Positions 50,690 through 59,229 are shown, numbered from the stretch's first letter. The stretch is 64,000 nucleotides of DNA from Deminuibacter soli (GCF_003412455.1 NZ_QTJU01000001.1:558001-622000); one strand, 5' to 3'. Program-made: numbers and translations. Notes: generated from the letters alone by a model not told the origin.

Positions 50690-51961
50690 TTATTTAATTT
50701 CCGTTGCGCCGAAATACGGAACCAGTGCAGCAGGAATGTTGATGCCTTCTGCAGTCTGGTGGTTTTCGAGCAGGCTGGCTACAATACGGGGCAATGCCAA
50801 AGAGCTGCCATTGAGCGTATGCACCAGCTGTGTTTTACCGCTGCCGTCTTTATAACGGCATTTAAGCCGGTTAGCCTGGAAACCTTCAAAGTTACTAACA
50901 CTGCTCACTTCCAGCCAGCGGCCCTGTGCAGTGCTGTATACTTCAAAATCGTAAGTGAGTGCGCTGGTAAAACCCATATCGCCACCACACAAACGCAGGA
51001 TACGGTAAGGCAGTTCGAGCGACTGGATCAGCTTCTCTACATGCGCCACCATTTCATCGAGTATTTCGTAGCTCTTCTCCGGGTTGGCAATTTGTATGAT
51101 CTCAACTTTTTCGAACTGGTGCAGGCGGTTCAGTCCGCGCACATCTTTACCATAACTGCCGGCTTCCCTTCTGAAGCAGGGTGTATAGGCCGTCATTTTC
51201 AGGGGCAGTTCCTCTTCTTTCAAAATAGTATCGCGGTACACATTGGTAACCGGTACTTCGGCGGTGGGTATCAGGTAAAAATCATCTTCGGTGGCATGGT
51301 ACATCTGGCCTTCTTTATCAGGCAGCTGACCGGTAGCATAGGCAGAGGCTTCATTTACCATAAACGGCGGCAGGTATTCGGTATAACCTGCAGCAGTATT
51401 AAAGTCAAGAAAATATTGCACCAGTGCACGCTGCAAACGTGCGCCCTTGTTAATGTAAACGGGAAAGCCGCTGCCGGTAATTTTGTTACCCAGTTCAAAA
51501 TCGATGAGGTTGTATTTTTTAGCGAGGTCCCAGTGCGGTTGGGCGGCCGCATCGAGCACCGGCTTTTCACCGCCTTCCTTTACCACCACATTGTCTTCGG
51601 GTGTTTTACCCACCGGTACCAGCGGGCCGGGCAGGTTGGGCAGCTGAACCAGTTTATCGTGCAGTTCTTTTTCGAGCAGCTGCATTTTTTCTTTCAGGGG
51701 TTTCAGTTCGGCATTCCAGCCGGCAACATTGCTTTTCAGGGCTTCGGCTTCTTCTTTTTTGCCCTGGCCCATCAGTTTACCGATGTCTTTGGAAGCACTG
51801 TTTACCTTCGACTGGGTGTCGTCGTACAACGCCTGCACTTTTTTGCGCTTATCATCCAGTTCAACTACGGCGTCGACCAATTCGGGTTGTTTAAACTGCT
51901 TTACAGCAAGCCTTTCTTTAACCCATTCCCTGTTCTGTCGTAATACAGCTACTTGCAACAT
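50690..51961 (-). CDS. serS: serine--tRNA ligase
   Basis: Class II synthetase charging tRNA-Ser. The 423 residues start MLQVAVLRQNREWVKERL, followed by the N-terminal coiled-coil arm (about 30-105) and the catalytic domain with motif 2 TPCFRREAGSYGKDVRGLNR and motif 3 LNGSSLALPRIVASLLENHQ. ATG at 51961 is chosen over the longer frame because MLQVAVLR is the family start. TATATTTG lies just upstream. Confidence 0.96.
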   Translation of the reverse strand: MLQVAVLRQNREWVKERLAVKQFKQPELVDAVVELDDKRKKVQALYDDTQSKVNSASKDIGKLMGQGKKEEAEALKSNVAGWNAELKPLKEKMQLLEKELHDKLVQLPNLPGPLVPVGKTPEDNVVVKEGGEKPVLDAAAQPHWDLAKKYNLIDFELGNKITGSGFPVYINKGARLQRALVQYFLDFNTAAGYTEYLPPFMVNEASAYATGQLPDKEGQMYHATEDDFYLIPTAEVPVTNVYRDTILKEEELPLKMTAYTPCFRREAGSYGKDVRGLNRLHQFEKVEIIQIANPEKSYEILDEMVAHVEKLIQSLELPYRILRLCGGDMGFTSALTYDFEVYSTAQGRWLEVSSVSNFEGFQANRLKCRYKDGSGKTQLVHTLNGSSLALPRIVASLLENHQTAEGINIPAALVPYFGATEIK

Positions 51962-51979
51962 ATCGGTGTGAAATTTTGG

Positions 51980-51987
51980 CAAATATA
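51980..51987 (-). promoter_or_regulatory. -7 promoter element for serS
   Basis: Reads TATATTTG on the minus strand, 18 bases before the serS ATG. Confidence 0.55.
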
Positions 51988-52055
51988 AGCTGGCCCGCGG
52001 AAGTTCCGGAAAGCTTTACCAGGTATTGTACCTGCAATGATATGCCTGCATCACC

Positions 52056-52063
52056 TAACTTTG
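52056..52063 (+). promoter_or_regulatory. -7 element directly before the gene at 52068
   Basis: TAACTTTG, a full TAnnTTTG match, only 4 bases before the ATG. If used, transcription would begin at or within a base or two of the start codon, giving a leaderless message. Confidence 0.4.
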
Positions 52064-52067
52064 CAGT

Positions 52068-52415
52068 ATGAGTACAGCAACAGACGATTTACAGCAGCGG
52101 TGGTGGAACCTGGAGGCGAAGCTGGTGGAGCGGTTTGGTAAAAAACCGGATATGGACGCTATTTTATTCCTCATTGGCATACAGGAAACCGGTATTTCCA
52201 CCGAAAAAATAACGAAAGAACAGAAGCAGGACCTGATGCACGTGGCCGTATGCACCGTGCTTTTACCCAGCGGTTATTATTCACTGGAAGGGCACGACAA
52301 GGACGGCTGGCCGCATTTTAAGCAGCTGAAAAACCTGCCGGACATGATTTTGCCCGAACAGGAGAACTTCCTGCGCGATCATATTTTGTTTTATTTTGAA
52401 CAGAACGGATTCTAA
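52068..52415 (+). CDS. conserved-looking hypothetical protein
   Basis: A 115-residue soluble, acidic protein; I recall similar proteins in Bacteroidota but know no function. Sequence marks include RWWNLEAKLVERFGKKPDMD, ILFLIGIQETG and PSGYYSLEGHDKDGWPHF. No signal or membrane segment. The PPIase gene starts 22 bases after its stop, so the two are probably co-transcribed. Confidence 0.75.
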   Translation: MSTATDDLQQRWWNLEAKLVERFGKKPDMDAILFLIGIQETGISTEKITKEQKQDLMHVAVCTVLLPSGYYSLEGHDKDGWPHFKQLKNLPDMILPEQENFLRDHILFYFEQNGF

Positions 52416-52437
52416 CACATAACCCATTAACAACCGG

Positions 52438-53160
52438 ATGAAACTGCTTTTAGTAACCCTGCTTGGCTGCAGCCTGCTCACTGCAAGTGCCCAGCGCAAG
52501 CCCACCCCTGCCGTACACAAAACAACAGCCAATGCAAAACCTGCCGTTGCACCCAAAAGCAATGAAAGGCTGGTAGAAATAATGACCACGTACGGCAACC
52601 TTACCGTAAAACTGTACGACAGCACGCCGCTGCACCGCGACAACTTTATTAAACTGGTGCAAAGCGGTTTTTACGACAGCCTGCTGTTTCACCGCATCAT
52701 CAACGGGTTTATGATACAGGGCGGCGACCCCACCAGCAAATATGCCGATAGTGCACAAACCGTTGGTGAAGGTGCTGCGCCGGGCGACCGCATACCGGCA
52801 GAAATAAAACCTTACCTGTTTCATAAAAAAGGCGTGCTGGCAGCCGCGCGCGACAACAACCCGGCAAAAGCCAGCAGCAACTGCCAGTTTTACCTGGTAC
52901 AGGGCAAAGTACTGAACGATGTGGAATTAAACACCATGGAATGCAGGGTGCGCGGCAACAACCCTGCGTATACATATACCGATGCACAGCGTAACGTGTA
53001 TAAAACCATTGGCGGTACGCCGTTTCTTGATCAGAACTATACCGTGTTCGGAGAAGTAGTATCAGGCATAAATATAATTGACACCATTGCAGCGCAACCA
53101 CGCGATGCCCGTGACCGCCCGCTGAAGCCCGTACGCATGCAGATGCACCTGCTGAATTAA
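52438..53160 (+). CDS. cyclophilin-type peptidyl-prolyl isomerase
   Basis: A 240-residue exported cyclophilin assisting folding of envelope proteins. A signal peptide (MKLLLVTLLGCSLLTASA) is followed by a short Ala/Lys/Pro linker and the isomerase domain: TTYGNLTVKLYDSTPLHRDN, LLFHRIINGFMIQGGDP with the catalytic Arg, SSNCQFYLVQG and NYTVFGEVVSG. An insert of about 30 residues between the last two is common in Bacteroidota versions. Confidence 0.93.
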   Translation: MKLLLVTLLGCSLLTASAQRKPTPAVHKTTANAKPAVAPKSNERLVEIMTTYGNLTVKLYDSTPLHRDNFIKLVQSGFYDSLLFHRIINGFMIQGGDPTSKYADSAQTVGEGAAPGDRIPAEIKPYLFHKKGVLAAARDNNPAKASSNCQFYLVQGKVLNDVELNTMECRVRGNNPAYTYTDAQRNVYKTIGGTPFLDQNYTVFGEVVSGINIIDTIAAQPRDARDRPLKPVRMQMHLLN

Positions 53161-53214
53161 GGGAGCAAACGGTTGCGTTTATTTTAGTGGTATATACTGA
53201 ACAAAATGATGTCT

Positions 53215-53229
53215 AAACTTGTAAAGTTT
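53215..53229. promoter_or_regulatory. inverted repeat AAACTT-GTA-AAGTTT upstream of gcvH
   Basis: A perfect 15-base inverted repeat 62 bases before the gcvH ATG, followed by another AAGTT at 53239. Possible operator; no regulator identified. Confidence 0.35.
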
Positions 53230-53290
53230 GATGTTATAAAGTTCACATACTCATTTTTTTATTCAATATTTGCAGCAAAATATTTGTACC

Positions 53291-53671
53291 ATGAATTATC
53301 CTGCAGAACTGAAATATACCAAAGATCACGAGTGGATTAAACTGGTAGGTGGCAACACAGCAATTATCGGTATTACTGAATTTGCACAGCGCGAATTGGG
53401 CGATATCGTTTATGTAGATGTGCCAACTGTTGGCAAAACGCTTGCGGCTGAAGAAGTTTTTGGTACGGTGGAAGCAGTTAAAACTGTAAGCGACCTGTTT
53501 TTACCTGTAGCCGGTACTATCAACGAAGTGAATGAAGCGCTGAACGGCTCGCCAGAACTGGTAAACACCGATCCTTATGGTGAAGGATGGATGGTAAAAC
53601 TGACTTTATCAAACCCCGCAGATCTCGATGGCCTGTTAACAGCAGAAGCCTATGAGAAGCTGGTTGGGTAA
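53291..53671 (+). CDS. gcvH: glycine cleavage system H protein
   Basis: Lipoyl carrier of the glycine cleavage system, shuttling the aminomethyl group between GcvP and GcvT. The 126 residues start [18 protein letters not shown] and include [18 protein letters not shown], the lipoylated Lys in [16 protein letters not shown] and [16 protein letters not shown] at 53291 is the family start; the longer frame begins with non-family residues. The other glycine cleavage genes are not in the window. The gene at 44570 (kbl) makes glycine, but there is no direct link. Confidence 0.96.
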   Translation: MNYPAELKYTKDHEWIKLVGGNTAIIGITEFAQRELGDIVYVDVPTVGKTLAAEEVFGTVEAVKTVSDLFLPVAGTINEVNEALNGSPELVNTDPYGEGWMVKLTLSNPADLDGLLTAEAYEKLVG

Positions 53672-53727
53672 TACCAGCAATTGTACTTAGTCGAACTTAA
53701 ATAGCCGAACACACCGTTCACGCCCGT

Positions 53728-54270
53728 ATGCCGGAAATAAAAACGTATTCAGAAGCCGAACTGATACCGTTGTTAAAACAACGGGAGCAGTCGGCTTTTG
53801 GCTATTTATACGATCACTATTCCGGTGCGTTAAATACAGTTGTTTTATCAATCATACCCGATAAAACATTATGCGGTGATGTATTGCAGGAAGTATTCAT
53901 TAAAATATGGCGGCAGATAGATAGCTACGATGAAAGCAAAGGCCGCCTGTTTACCTGGATGCTGAATATTACCCGCAATGCTGCCATTGATATGGTGCGC
54001 AGCAAGGGCTACCAAAACACCAAACAAAACCAGGAATTAACAGAATCCGTATATGATGCTGGCGGAAGTGCTTTACCCAATGTCGATAAAATCGGCCTGA
54101 GGAAGGTGGTGCATACGCTGCGCGAAGAATACCGGGTACTGGTAGACCTCTCCTATTTCCAGGGCTTTACACAGGAAGAGATAGCAAAGATGCTGGACAT
54201 TCCGCTGGGCACTGTGAAAACCAGGCTGCGGGCTGCTTTAATCCAATTAAGACAATTAGTAAAACCATAA
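53728..54270 (+). CDS. ECF-type RNA polymerase sigma factor (SigK-like)
   Basis: A 180-residue ECF sigma factor. Region 2: FGYLYDHYSGALNTVVLSII, then GDVLQEVFIKIWRQIDSYD and GRLFTWMLNITRNAAIDMVR; region 4: LREEYRVLVDLSYFQGFTQE, then EIAKMLDIPLGTVKTRLRAA. The stop codon is directly followed by the GTG start of an RskA-like anti-sigma gene, the classic SigK/RskA arrangement. Confidence 0.93.
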   Translation: MPEIKTYSEAELIPLLKQREQSAFGYLYDHYSGALNTVVLSIIPDKTLCGDVLQEVFIKIWRQIDSYDESKGRLFTWMLNITRNAAIDMVRSKGYQNTKQNQELTESVYDAGGSALPNVDKIGLRKVVHTLREEYRVLVDLSYFQGFTQEEIAKMLDIPLGTVKTRLRAALIQLRQLVKP

Positions 54271-55098
54271 GTGGATACACAGGCATACATACAAAGTGGC
54301 ATAATCGAGAGTTATGTATTGGGTTTAGCTACCGCAGAAGAGGCAGCTGAACTGCAGCAGCTTTGTGCACAGTATCCTGAAATAAAAGCGGCGGTTGAAG
54401 CTTTTGAACTGGAGCTGGAACAGCAGGCCATGAACGATGCCATTGCACCTGATGCTGCTGTTAAAACTGCATTGATGGCAACGTTGTTTAATGAAGAACA
54501 GCAACAGGCAATCGTGCAGCCCATAGGCACCGGGGCACCGGTAATTCCCATGCACCCGGTATACCCATCGCACCATAAAACCTGGCAAACCATTGCTGCA
54601 GCTGCCATATTGCTGTTTGTGGTAAGTGCCGGTTTCAACATTTATTATTACAACCATTACCAAAGCGCCCGTAACGAGTACCAGGCACTACTGCAGGAAC
54701 GCAACAACCTGCAGGCCAGCAATGATACTTATAAAGCCAAGTTTAACGAGGCAGCCAGCAGCCTGCGCATGATGGGCGATACGGCCATGCATGCCGTTAA
54801 AATGAACGGCCTGCCCGGTAAGGAAGGCAGCTATGCAACCGTTTACTGGAACAAGCAAAACAATGATGTATACCTGCTGGCCAACAATCTTCCGCAAACA
54901 CCTGCCGGGCACCAGTACCAGTTATGGGCAATCGTCAACGGCCAACCTGTTGATGCAGGTATGATCAGCGATTGCGCTGGCGCCCTCTGCAAAATGAAAA
55001 CCATTGCCAACGCACAGGCTTTTGCCATTACCCTGGAAAAAGAAGGCGGCAGCCCAACCCCTACACTTACTGCTATGCTTGTAATGGGTAAGGTATAA
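54271..55098 (+). CDS. RskA-type anti-sigma factor
   Basis: A 275-residue membrane anti-sigma factor. The cytoplasmic N-terminus (SGIIESYVLGLATAEEAAEL, LCAQYPEI) binds the sigma factor; one membrane segment lies at about 108-126; a periplasmic coiled coil (ARNEYQALLQERNNLQASND) follows, then the RskA C-terminal domain (VYWNKQNNDVYLLANNLPQ, HQYQLWAIVNGQPVDAGM). It starts with GTG at 54271, immediately after the sigma stop with no gap. Probable control by envelope proteolysis is inference from the family. Confidence 0.92.
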   Translation: MDTQAYIQSGIIESYVLGLATAEEAAELQQLCAQYPEIKAAVEAFELELEQQAMNDAIAPDAAVKTALMATLFNEEQQQAIVQPIGTGAPVIPMHPVYPSHHKTWQTIAAAAILLFVVSAGFNIYYYNHYQSARNEYQALLQERNNLQASNDTYKAKFNEAASSLRMMGDTAMHAVKMNGLPGKEGSYATVYWNKQNNDVYLLANNLPQTPAGHQYQLWAIVNGQPVDAGMISDCAGALCKMKTIANAQAFAITLEKEGGSPTPTLTAMLVMGKV

Positions 55099-55224
55099 CC
55101 CGCTTTCAAAAACACTCACCAGATTTATTCACTCTGTTCATTCAGATAGCCTTCTAATCCAACCGAACTTTTTTTCCGTAAATAAGCCTGAGCTATTCTA
55201 TAGCGGGGTTTTTCAGATGGACAA

Positions 55225-55252
55225 AAAGGGGCTGTTTTCGTGCAGCCCCTTT
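55225..55252 (+). terminator. terminator after the sigma/anti-sigma pair
   Basis: AAAGGGGCTG and CAGCCCCTTT, 10-bp stem, 8-base loop, short T tail. It lies 127 bases after the anti-sigma stop and 30 before the VanZ gene. Confidence 0.7.
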
Positions 55253-55257
55253 ATGGT

Positions 55258-55265
55258 TATATTTG
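55258..55265 (+). promoter_or_regulatory. -7 promoter element for the VanZ-like gene
   Basis: TATATTTG, a full TAnnTTTG match, 16 bases before the TTG start at 55282. Confidence 0.5.
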
Positions 55266-55281
55266 CGCAAACTGATATTTC

Positions 55282-55695
55282 TTGAAAAACAAATGGCTCG
55301 TTATTCTTGCAGCTGTTATCTGGTTCCTGGTAACGGTATATTTAATGACAATTCCCGGCAATTCCTTACCCAAATCTCCTTTCTTTGAATTGATTCATGT
55401 TGACAAATGGGTACATATTGGCATGTTTTCTATACTGGTATTTTTATTTATGCAGGGTACCCGTCTTTTTTACAAACAACAACAGCCCAAAGCCATGCTG
55501 GCTATTGCCGTGGCAGGCGTTTTATATGGCATAGCCATGGAATTTGTGCAAAAATACTGGACCGTGGGCCGCTCGTTTGACATCACAGATATTATTGCTG
55601 ACGCAGTGGGTTGTATAATAGCCTATATTTATGTGCGTTACCTGATTAAAAGAAAACAATTAAGGGAACAAACAACTGCTGCAGAAGCAGCGTAA
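55282..55695 (+). CDS. VanZ-family membrane protein
   Basis: A 137-residue protein with four predicted membrane segments and VanZ marks: LMTIPGNSLPKSPFFELIHV, DKWVHIGMFSIL and YGIAMEFVQKYWTVGRSFDI, then TDIIADAVGCIIA. The family is linked to teicoplanin resistance in one case, but most members have no known function. The start is TTG (MKNKWLVILAAV); no upstream ATG exists, and the promoter element just before supports this start. Confidence 0.85.
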   Translation: MKNKWLVILAAVIWFLVTVYLMTIPGNSLPKSPFFELIHVDKWVHIGMFSILVFLFMQGTRLFYKQQQPKAMLAIAVAGVLYGIAMEFVQKYWTVGRSFDITDIIADAVGCIIAYIYVRYLIKRKQLREQTTAAEAA

Positions 55696-55766
55696 ACCGG
55701 GAAACAATGGTCCATATGTGAAAGCCGGTAACCGGCGAAGGGGTGCCTGGGAACAACATCGTAGCA

Positions 55767-55807
55767 TCGTCCGAGGATCGTCCGACCTTCGTTCGAGGAT
55801 CGTTCAA
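55767..55807 (+). repeat. direct repeat TCGTYCGAGGATCGTYCRA
   Basis: Two 19-base copies, 55767-55785 (TCGTCCGAGGATCGTCCGA) and 55789-55807 (TCGTTCGAGGATCGTTCAA), separated by CCT; each is itself made of ATCGT/TCG modules. It lies in the 724-base gap 55696-56419, between the VanZ-like and outer membrane genes. Purpose unknown. Confidence 0.55.
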
Positions 55808-55896
55808 CGATATAAACGATGGAATAGCTATGTCAACGGGGAATTTTACCTATAACTGTATATTCTTAGGGCAGTGATCCTATTCTAAAAAAAATT

Positions 55897-55918
55897 GGCC
55901 CCCGTGAAAACAGGGGCC
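55897..55918 (+). other. GC hairpin in a gene-poor gap
   Basis: GGCCCC and GGGGCC with a 10-base A-rich loop, placed 20 bases before a nine-codon reading frame. Not followed by a T-run, so a leader hairpin is as likely as a terminator. Confidence 0.4.
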
Positions 55919-55938
55919 GCAACCAAAACTAACTGCTT

Positions 55939-55968
55939 ATGAGAAAATTGACTACTTGCTTTTTATAA
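55939..55968 (+). other. nine-codon frame resembling the 5' end of a SusC-type gene
   Basis: ATG with reading MRKLTTCFL then stop, preceded by CAACCAAAACTAACTGCTT. This start context and N-terminus resemble those I recall in front of SusC-like genes, so it may be the stub of a lost gene or a leader peptide. The rest of the gap to 56419 is AT-rich with no gene I can support. Confidence 0.35.
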
Positions 55969-56419
55969 TACTTTGCAAAGGCGATGCCAGAATAAATGGC
56001 TGTTTTGTTAATCTCTGCTCACTTCTTTTCCTCTTTTTCCGCCCTTGCCAGTGACCTGGTTTATTACCGTCGATCACAACACAAAGGTCATACTTTCATT
56101 AATAAAGAAGTGTTAACGGATAGTTTATATATTGTTACTATCACAAATGACTGTTCGTTTTCCCAAACATCCAACCTTCACAACACTTTGATTTACAAGC
56201 AAATATACTGCTATAATTTTTGCAAAACCGTTTTTCTATTGGGAAATATTTTTTTTTAAATTGATAATTTCTTAACAAACGGTTCATTCCCAATTATATT
56301 GCGCATGTACAACACTTTGCATATCCAATAATTTTACAGGTGGCAATCATTTTCATAGCATTACCCATTAGGCGTGCATATTATTTGTGGTAGCTTAATT
56401 ATACAAATTGCTTTAGCTT

Positions 56420-57430
56420 ATGAAAAAAACATTGCTCATCTGCTGCCTTGCCCTGGCAGCTGTTTCCTACGCTCATTCTCAGGAAAAAAATCCACAAACA
56501 GACCACGGCTTCTATGTAAAACTGACAGGCGGTTATTTTTTTAGCGTGTCACCCGGTCAGTTTCCCAATGTTGGCAGCTACCCGCCGCAGGAGGTATTTA
56601 AAACCATCGACCCATCTACAGGTGCAACCACCATTGTATCACAAAAGGTATTGACAGGCTCGTATGGCGCCGGCATCAGGGGCGGTTTATCCGGTGGTTT
56701 CCAGTTTAACCGTTTTATTGCCGTGGAACTTACCGCCAACTATTACCACAGCAATAAAAACCTGATGACACACGAAGAAGATATGCTTACTACCGGTCAG
56801 CTGGCCGGCAAAGTGATATCGCATGGCTACGTAAACGCCGTGGATCTTGCGCCAGGCCTGGTAATTAGTCCGGGTTTGCAGGGCAGGTTTAACCCCTATG
56901 TTCGCTTTGGTGTGGTGGTGCCTGTTTGGGGAAGATTGAAAATTGAAACCGATGCTTACAAACTCAGCAGCGTGCCTAACCAGCCGGCTATTATTGCAGC
57001 GCAGACAACTATTGCGCGCAAAGAAGAAATAAAGCCCAATCAAACCATCGGTTTCCAGGGTGCACTGGGCGTTACGTACAAGTTAGGTACAAGACTGGCT
57101 GTTTTCCTGGAAACAGAATATCGTAATGTGCCGGTGAAGAGCAAAAGCAAGGAGATTACTGCCTACAACGAAAAAACAAATGTGGTGAATACCAGTAACG
57201 GCCAAACAGTAGCCACTTCGGGCAGAACGCTGAATGATTTGTCTGTGGCGGAACGTTACACCGATTACCAGACAACACTTACGCAGCAATCCAACACGCC
57301 GGTTGCCACTGACCCCACCAAGCCTACGCAAACGCAGTATAAAAACAATAACGCCCACTCCAACGACTTGAAATCATATATCAACATCGGCGGGCTGGGA
57401 TTAAACCTGGGATTGCGTTTCAGGCTGTAA
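56420..57430 (+). CDS. outer membrane beta-barrel protein
   Basis: A 336-residue exported barrel protein. A signal peptide (MKKTLLICCLALAAVSYAHS) is followed by strands typical of OmpA/OprB-like small barrels (GFYVKLTGGYFFSVSPG, GGLSGGFQFNRFIAVELTAN, YVRFGVVVPVWGRLKIETD), ending GGLGLNLGLRFRL with the terminal aromatic-containing strand. A long polar loop (about 235-315) rich in Thr, Asn and Gln could face the outside. No family name recognised. Long AT-rich upstream region; strong terminator behind. Confidence 0.82.
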   Translation: MKKTLLICCLALAAVSYAHSQEKNPQTDHGFYVKLTGGYFFSVSPGQFPNVGSYPPQEVFKTIDPSTGATTIVSQKVLTGSYGAGIRGGLSGGFQFNRFIAVELTANYYHSNKNLMTHEEDMLTTGQLAGKVISHGYVNAVDLAPGLVISPGLQGRFNPYVRFGVVVPVWGRLKIETDAYKLSSVPNQPAIIAAQTTIARKEEIKPNQTIGFQGALGVTYKLGTRLAVFLETEYRNVPVKSKSKEITAYNEKTNVVNTSNGQTVATSGRTLNDLSVAERYTDYQTTLTQQSNTPVATDPTKPTQTQYKNNNAHSNDLKSYINIGGLGLNLGLRFRL

Positions 57431-57441
57431 TGCATTAAAAA

Positions 57442-57474
57442 AACGTGCCCGTGTATGGCAAACACGGGCACGTT
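57442..57474. terminator. strong terminator between convergent genes
   Basis: AACGTGCCCGTGT and ACACGGGCACGTT form a perfect 13-bp stem with a 7-base loop. Confidence 0.85.
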
Positions 57475-57499
57475 CAATTTCTTAAAAGGGCATATCTTG

Positions 57500-58048
57500 T
57501 CAGAAGAAGCTCTTTACTTTGTCAAGCAATCCGCCACCGCCTTGTGTTCCGCCTCCGGTGAACAAGGCTTTCAAGTCATCCATATCAACATCGCCATCTT
57601 TGTCCTTGTCCAGTGCGCTTTTGAATTTGTTCATCAGTCCGTGCACATCAAAGCCCGAGGTACTGCCGCCGGAAAAATGATTGATGATACCCTGGAGGTC
57701 GAAACTGCTGTCGTTGGGGTCATTGGTTTTATGCACCAGCTGGCCCAGGATGCCCGGAATAAGGCTGCTGGCCATACCTGCGGCCTGCGACTGATCGATA
57801 CCCAGTTTCTGCACCAGGCTTTGCACCAAACCTCCCTGAATGTTTTGGGTTACCGGGTTGGCGGCAACATCGGCATTACCGCTGAATAAACGCATTACAT
57901 CAGACACATTGCCGCTTTGCAGCGCCTGTTTAATGCCGCCCTCAACGGCCTGCGTAGCATCCTGTGCCACGGCAGCTTTATGTTCGTCGGGTACAGCATT
58001 GTTACTGCCGACAAATTGTTGAACCAGGTTCGTTAATTGTTCCAGCAT
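57500..58048 (-). CDS. DUF937/YidB-like protein with an EF-hand loop
   Basis: A 182-residue soluble protein. The N-terminal 110 residues are helical with repeats reminiscent of DUF937/YidB proteins (MLEQLTNLVQQFVGS, GLVQSLVQKLGI, LIPGILGQLV). Near the C-terminus residues 147-158 (DKDKDGDVDMDD) form a textbook calcium-binding EF-hand loop, followed by Gly-rich sequence and LLDKVKSFF. No signal peptide. A single EF-hand suggests dimerisation or a dockerin-like role. Function unknown. Confidence 0.75.
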   Translation of the reverse strand: MLEQLTNLVQQFVGSNNAVPDEHKAAVAQDATQAVEGGIKQALQSGNVSDVMRLFSGNADVAANPVTQNIQGGLVQSLVQKLGIDQSQAAGMASSLIPGILGQLVHKTNDPNDSSFDLQGIINHFSGGSTSGFDVHGLMNKFKSALDKDKDGDVDMDDLKALFTGGGTQGGGGLLDKVKSFF

Positions 58049-58182
58049 AGTTTATTTTTTGAAAAAACAAGGTACAGTTTAACATTGTAACCTGCAATGA
58101 TAAAATAACAGGAAACGGTTACCCAGCCTGAGTTACAGGGTGTCAGGCCCATACATACATGAAAAAACCTGGTATAACAGCA

Positions 58183-59154
58183 TTAATCGAAGCTCTGGTT
58201 GCTTGCGGCAGCGAGTTTAAGCAAACGATCGTACTGTTCGGGCGATAAATCGTTGTAGAAATAGTACACCGGATCTACATGCTGGCCATTTTTATGCACT
58301 TCGTAATGGCAGTGCGGGCCGGTGCTTTTACCGGTACTGCCTACATAACCGATTACTTCGCCACGTTTAACATGATCGCCGACATGGGCCTTTATGCGAT
58401 ACATGTGGCCATACAGGGTTTCGTAACCATAGCCGTGATTAATAACTACGTGGTTGCCGTAACCGCTTTCGCTGTAATCGGCCTGCTTCACCGTACCATC
58501 TGCAGTTGCATAAATGGGCGTGCCCTGGGGGGCGGCAAAATCGAGGCCTGCGTGAAATTTGGCTACTTTATACACCGGGTCTACACGTGAGCCAAAACCC
58601 GAGGCAATACGGGTAAGGTCGCGGTTGCTTACCGGCTGAATGGCAGGGATGCCTGCGAGGAGTTTCTCTTTGTTTTTTACCATACCGTCGATTTCGTCGT
58701 ACGACTTAAACTGGTAAGCCACCCGCATGGTAAGGTTGTTGAGCTGGGAAGTGAGACCCTGCATCAGGTCGCCCTCGCCGAGGGAACTTACGAGCTGCAG
58801 TTCCTTGTCTTTTTCCATTTCTTTCATCCTGGCACTGTCTGGTATGGGAGAGGCTTCAAAAATGGAGCGGTACACATTATTGTCTCTTTTTTCGAGCTCC
58901 GCCATTTGCTGTTCAAGATGGGCAAGCTGTTGCTGCACAATGGAGTAATTGGAACGCAGGTCATCATTTTCCTGGCGCAGGTTTTTAGCCCGCGGCGAAT
59001 CGATATACTTGAAAGCGATGGCCACAATGATCACGGCCGACACAAATGCTGCGGCAATAAAGCCAAATACGCGCAGCAGTTTTACCCGCAGCGGCGTTTC
59101 CAGCTTCTCGTAACGCAGGGAATGCGTATTATAGTAATATTTTATTTTCTTCAT
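58183..59154 (-). CDS. M23-family peptidoglycan endopeptidase
   Basis: A 323-residue LytM-type zinc metallopeptidase acting on peptidoglycan cross-links. A membrane segment at about 29-50 is followed by a coiled coil (about 58-95) and the M23 domain: ASGFGSRVDP, KFHAGLDFAAPQGTPIYA (HxxxD zinc ligands), GYGYETLYGHM and GPHCHYEVHKNG. It could be an active hydrolase or an EnvC-like activator, but the zinc ligands are intact. TATCTTTG lies 68 bases upstream. Confidence 0.92.
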   Translation of the reverse strand: MKKIKYYYNTHSLRYEKLETPLRVKLLRVFGFIAAAFVSAVIIVAIAFKYIDSPRAKNLRQENDDLRSNYSIVQQQLAHLEQQMAELEKRDNNVYRSIFEASPIPDSARMKEMEKDKELQLVSSLGEGDLMQGLTSQLNNLTMRVAYQFKSYDEIDGMVKNKEKLLAGIPAIQPVSNRDLTRIASGFGSRVDPVYKVAKFHAGLDFAAPQGTPIYATADGTVKQADYSESGYGNHVVINHGYGYETLYGHMYRIKAHVGDHVKRGEVIGYVGSTGKSTGPHCHYEVHKNGQHVDPVYYFYNDLSPEQYDRLLKLAAASNQSFD

Positions 59155-59221
59155 GGCTTGTTACAGGCGCCGGTACACAACTCGTATCAATCCTTTACCT
59201 TTGAGGCCCTTCGTAAGCCAG

Positions 59222-59229
59222 CAAAGATA
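59222..59229 (-). promoter_or_regulatory. -7 promoter element for the M23 peptidase gene
   Basis: Reads TATCTTTG on the minus strand, a full TAnnTTTG match, in the 119-base gap to divergent alaS. Confidence 0.45.

Noticed and set aside
50759-51943. Long open frame (394 codons) on the plus strand
   Set aside because: It lies fully antisense to serS, whose protein matches its family from end to end; the antisense product has no recognisable domain.
55767-55807. CRISPR repeat pair
   Set aside because: The copies are separated by only three bases, so there is no spacer.
55996-56259. 87-codon frame with a signal-like start in the 55.7-56.4 kb gap
   Set aside because: The body becomes AT-rich and low in coding signal, with no terminator or promoter support; likely chance.
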